DNA from: an uncultured Candidatus Melainabacteria bacterium
Lineage (GTDB): Bacteria; Cyanobacteriota; Vampirovibrionia; Gastranaerophilales; Gastranaerophilaceae
Assembly (NCBI GenBank): GCA_945910425.1
Contig: CAMDYM010000003.1
Location: 1-61,586, forward strand
Direction of reading: 5' to 3'
Length of the DNA: 61,586 nt
Both the position numbers and the translations under genes were made by a program. This document shows, one piece after another, positions 60,658-61,586 of this stretch. The notes under the pieces are model-generated. The model had not been told where the DNA came from. It searched no databases and saw only the letters and a list, made by a program, of their open reading frames with translations. Every line of letters begins with the position of its first letter. The stretch's first letter is position 1.

Positions 60658-60686
60658 TTGATTTTAAAAAATGTTTATAGTACATT
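60658..60686 (+). promoter_or_regulatory. Promoter of tRNA-Ile
   Basis: TTGATT (60658-60663), 17 bases, TACATT (60681-60686). The tRNA 5' end is 38 bases downstream. Confidence 0.6.
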
Positions 60687-60724
60687 TGTTCATGCGGAAG
60701 TTAGTTCCGTGCCGAAAAACATAA

Positions 60725-60798
<74 letters not shown>

Positions 60799-60806
60799 GA
60801 TTAAAG

Positions 60807-60831
60807 AAGGTTCCCCTCGGGAACCTTTTTT
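60807..60831 (+). terminator. Terminator after tRNA-Ile
   Basis: AAGGTTCCC and GGGAACCTT with a CTC loop and a T-run. Confidence 0.92.
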
Positions 60832-60866
60832 AATATTAATAGTTAGAAAGTATAAAAGGGATTTTT

Positions 60867-61472
60867 ATGAATGATTTTTTCAAAAAATATGTAAATTTTA
60901 ATTTCAAATCGACCGCAATACTTATTGTGCTTACAGTTGCTGTAATTTTTGTTTTGAAGCTTTGCGGAATAAATGAAATCCCTGAAAACAGTTTACTTGA
61001 AAATACCCAAATAATTGTATTAGCGGGGGGGGGACTTTATTGTTTATTTTCTAAAATCAACAAAGAATATAAACCGATAAATATATTCTTTGCATTGATA
61101 ATTTTCTTGCTTGCAATGCGGGAAATAAGTTATGGAAGAGTGTTTTTTGCACAAATTCCGGGAACAAATGATTTTTATCACTGGTCACATTACAAATACG
61201 GGTATTTAGCGCATATAATTATTGGACTTTATATTGCGGGAACTTTTGTTTATGCATTGTTAAAGAAAGTTTTTATAAAAATATGGGAAGTTTTACAAAA
61301 AACACAGGTTCCGTTTTGGAATGTGTTGTTATTATTAACTGCAATACCTGTTCAAATGCTTGCCGAAAAACGTTTTCATTCTACTTTGGTAGAGGAAATG
61401 ACAGAATTATTGATGTATTGTTTAATTGTGTATATGGTGGTTTTTTATAATAAGTCATTGCAGAAAGGATAA
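60867..61472 (+). CDS. Hypothetical multi-span membrane protein with a poly-G tract
   Basis: The 201-residue protein has about five hydrophobic spans (about 15-32, 45-58, 70-85, 115-135, 150-165 and a last near 180). A charged segment REISYGRVFF is followed by GTNDFYHWSH, giving His and Trp residues on one side. No family is recognised. A run of nine G (61025-61033) codes for AGGG at the second span; GGG codons are otherwise rare in these genes. Loss or gain of one G would truncate the protein. AAAGGGA precedes the ATG. Confidence 0.65.
   Translation: MNDFFKKYVNFNFKSTAILIVLTVAVIFVLKLCGINEIPENSLLENTQIIVLAGGGLYCLFSKINKEYKPINIFFALIIFLLAMREISYGRVFFAQIPGTNDFYHWSHYKYGYLAHIIIGLYIAGTFVYALLKKVFIKIWEVLQKTQVPFWNVLLLLTAIPVQMLAEKRFHSTLVEEMTELLMYCLIVYMVVFYNKSLQKG
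61025..61033 (+). repeat. G9 homopolymer inside the membrane-protein gene
   Basis: Nine G in a row in a very AT-rich genome. With nine the frame is intact. Confidence 0.8.
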
Positions 61473-61512
61473 TATTCGGACAGGATTTATTGATTGTGGT
61501 AAAATAATAGTT

Positions 61513-61585
61513 GGGGCGTTAGCGCAGTTGGTAGCGCACGACACTGGCAGTGTCGGGGTCAGGGGTTCGAATCCCCTACGCTCCA
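61513..61585 (+). tRNA. tRNA-Ala (anticodon GGC)
   Basis: A complete 73-base cloverleaf: acceptor GGGGCGT/ACGCTCC with the G3-U70 alanine identity pair, D-arm AGCGCAGTTGGTAGCGC, anticodon loop CTGGCAG and T-arm GGTTCGAATCC. The window ends one base after it. Confidence 0.97.
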
Positions 61586-61586
61586 A

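Overview
The window is AT-rich chromosomal DNA of a diderm bacterium, most likely a gut Melainabacterium (class Vampirovibrionia, order Gastranaerophilales; a non-photosynthetic relative of Cyanobacteria). The assignment is an inference. It rests on the low GC content, TTG starts on several housekeeping genes, a prepilin-like protein with the FTLAEVLITLGIIG leader, short Cys-free lineage-restricted proteins, a bacterial calpain-like protease, and LPS-type envelope genes (LptB, LptF/G, ArnT-like, heptosyltransferase-like).

Layout. 1-5.5 kb: end of tpiA, rsmD, an HD-domain protein, panE, leuS, then a scar with two gene remnants. 5.8-11.6 kb: a tight operon for peptidoglycan precursors, division and lipid carrier (murC-murB-ddl-ftsQ-polyprenyl synthase-lepB). 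11.6-18 kb: mostly minus strand, with a heptosyltransferase-like GT9, a GAF-GGDEF-HD-GYP protein, thiL, ispD and a nucleotidyltransferase. 18-24 kb: two orphan genes flanked by matching short inverted repeats, lepA, a calpain-like protease, a diguanylate cyclase and a membrane-anchored toroid protein. 24.4-29 kb: a complete MarR-EmrA-EmrB / TolC efflux divergon. 29-31.4 kb: hisS and a decayed glycan locus (LicD tail, HTH gene, GT2 head). 31.7-32.0 kb: a very AT-rich gap with five TTTTCTACA boxes, about 2.6 kb upstream of dnaN, proposed here as the replication origin. 32-38 kb: ArnT-like transferase, a frameshifted EF-hand gene, dnaN, ilvE, a tiny hydrophobic peptide gene with a perfect Shine-Dalgarno, and a glyoxalase. 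38-43.3 kb: minus-strand genes (endonuclease IV-like, C_GCAxxG_C_C, lipoprotein, large TPR protein, cupin, lineage protein). 43.5-51.6 kb: fatty-acid synthesis block (DUF177, rpmF, plsX, fabH, fabD, fabG, acpP, fabF), interrupted by an HTH regulator divergent from a prepilin gene. 51.6-61.6 kb: secreted proteins, speE, phosphodiester glycosidase, lptF/G, lptB, prepilin debris, recJ, tRNA-Ile, a membrane protein with a G9 tract, and tRNA-Ala.

The genes are mainly housekeeping: envelope building (Mur, Fts, Lpt, ArnT, lipid synthesis), translation (LeuRS, HisRS, LepA, L32, tRNAs) and replication or repair (DnaN, RecJ). Accessory signals sit in the gaps: remnants of prepilin and glycan genes, palindromic repeats, operator-like palindromes next to small regulators, a possible type I toxin, and the candidate oriC. 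No CRISPR array, insertion sequence or prophage was seen.
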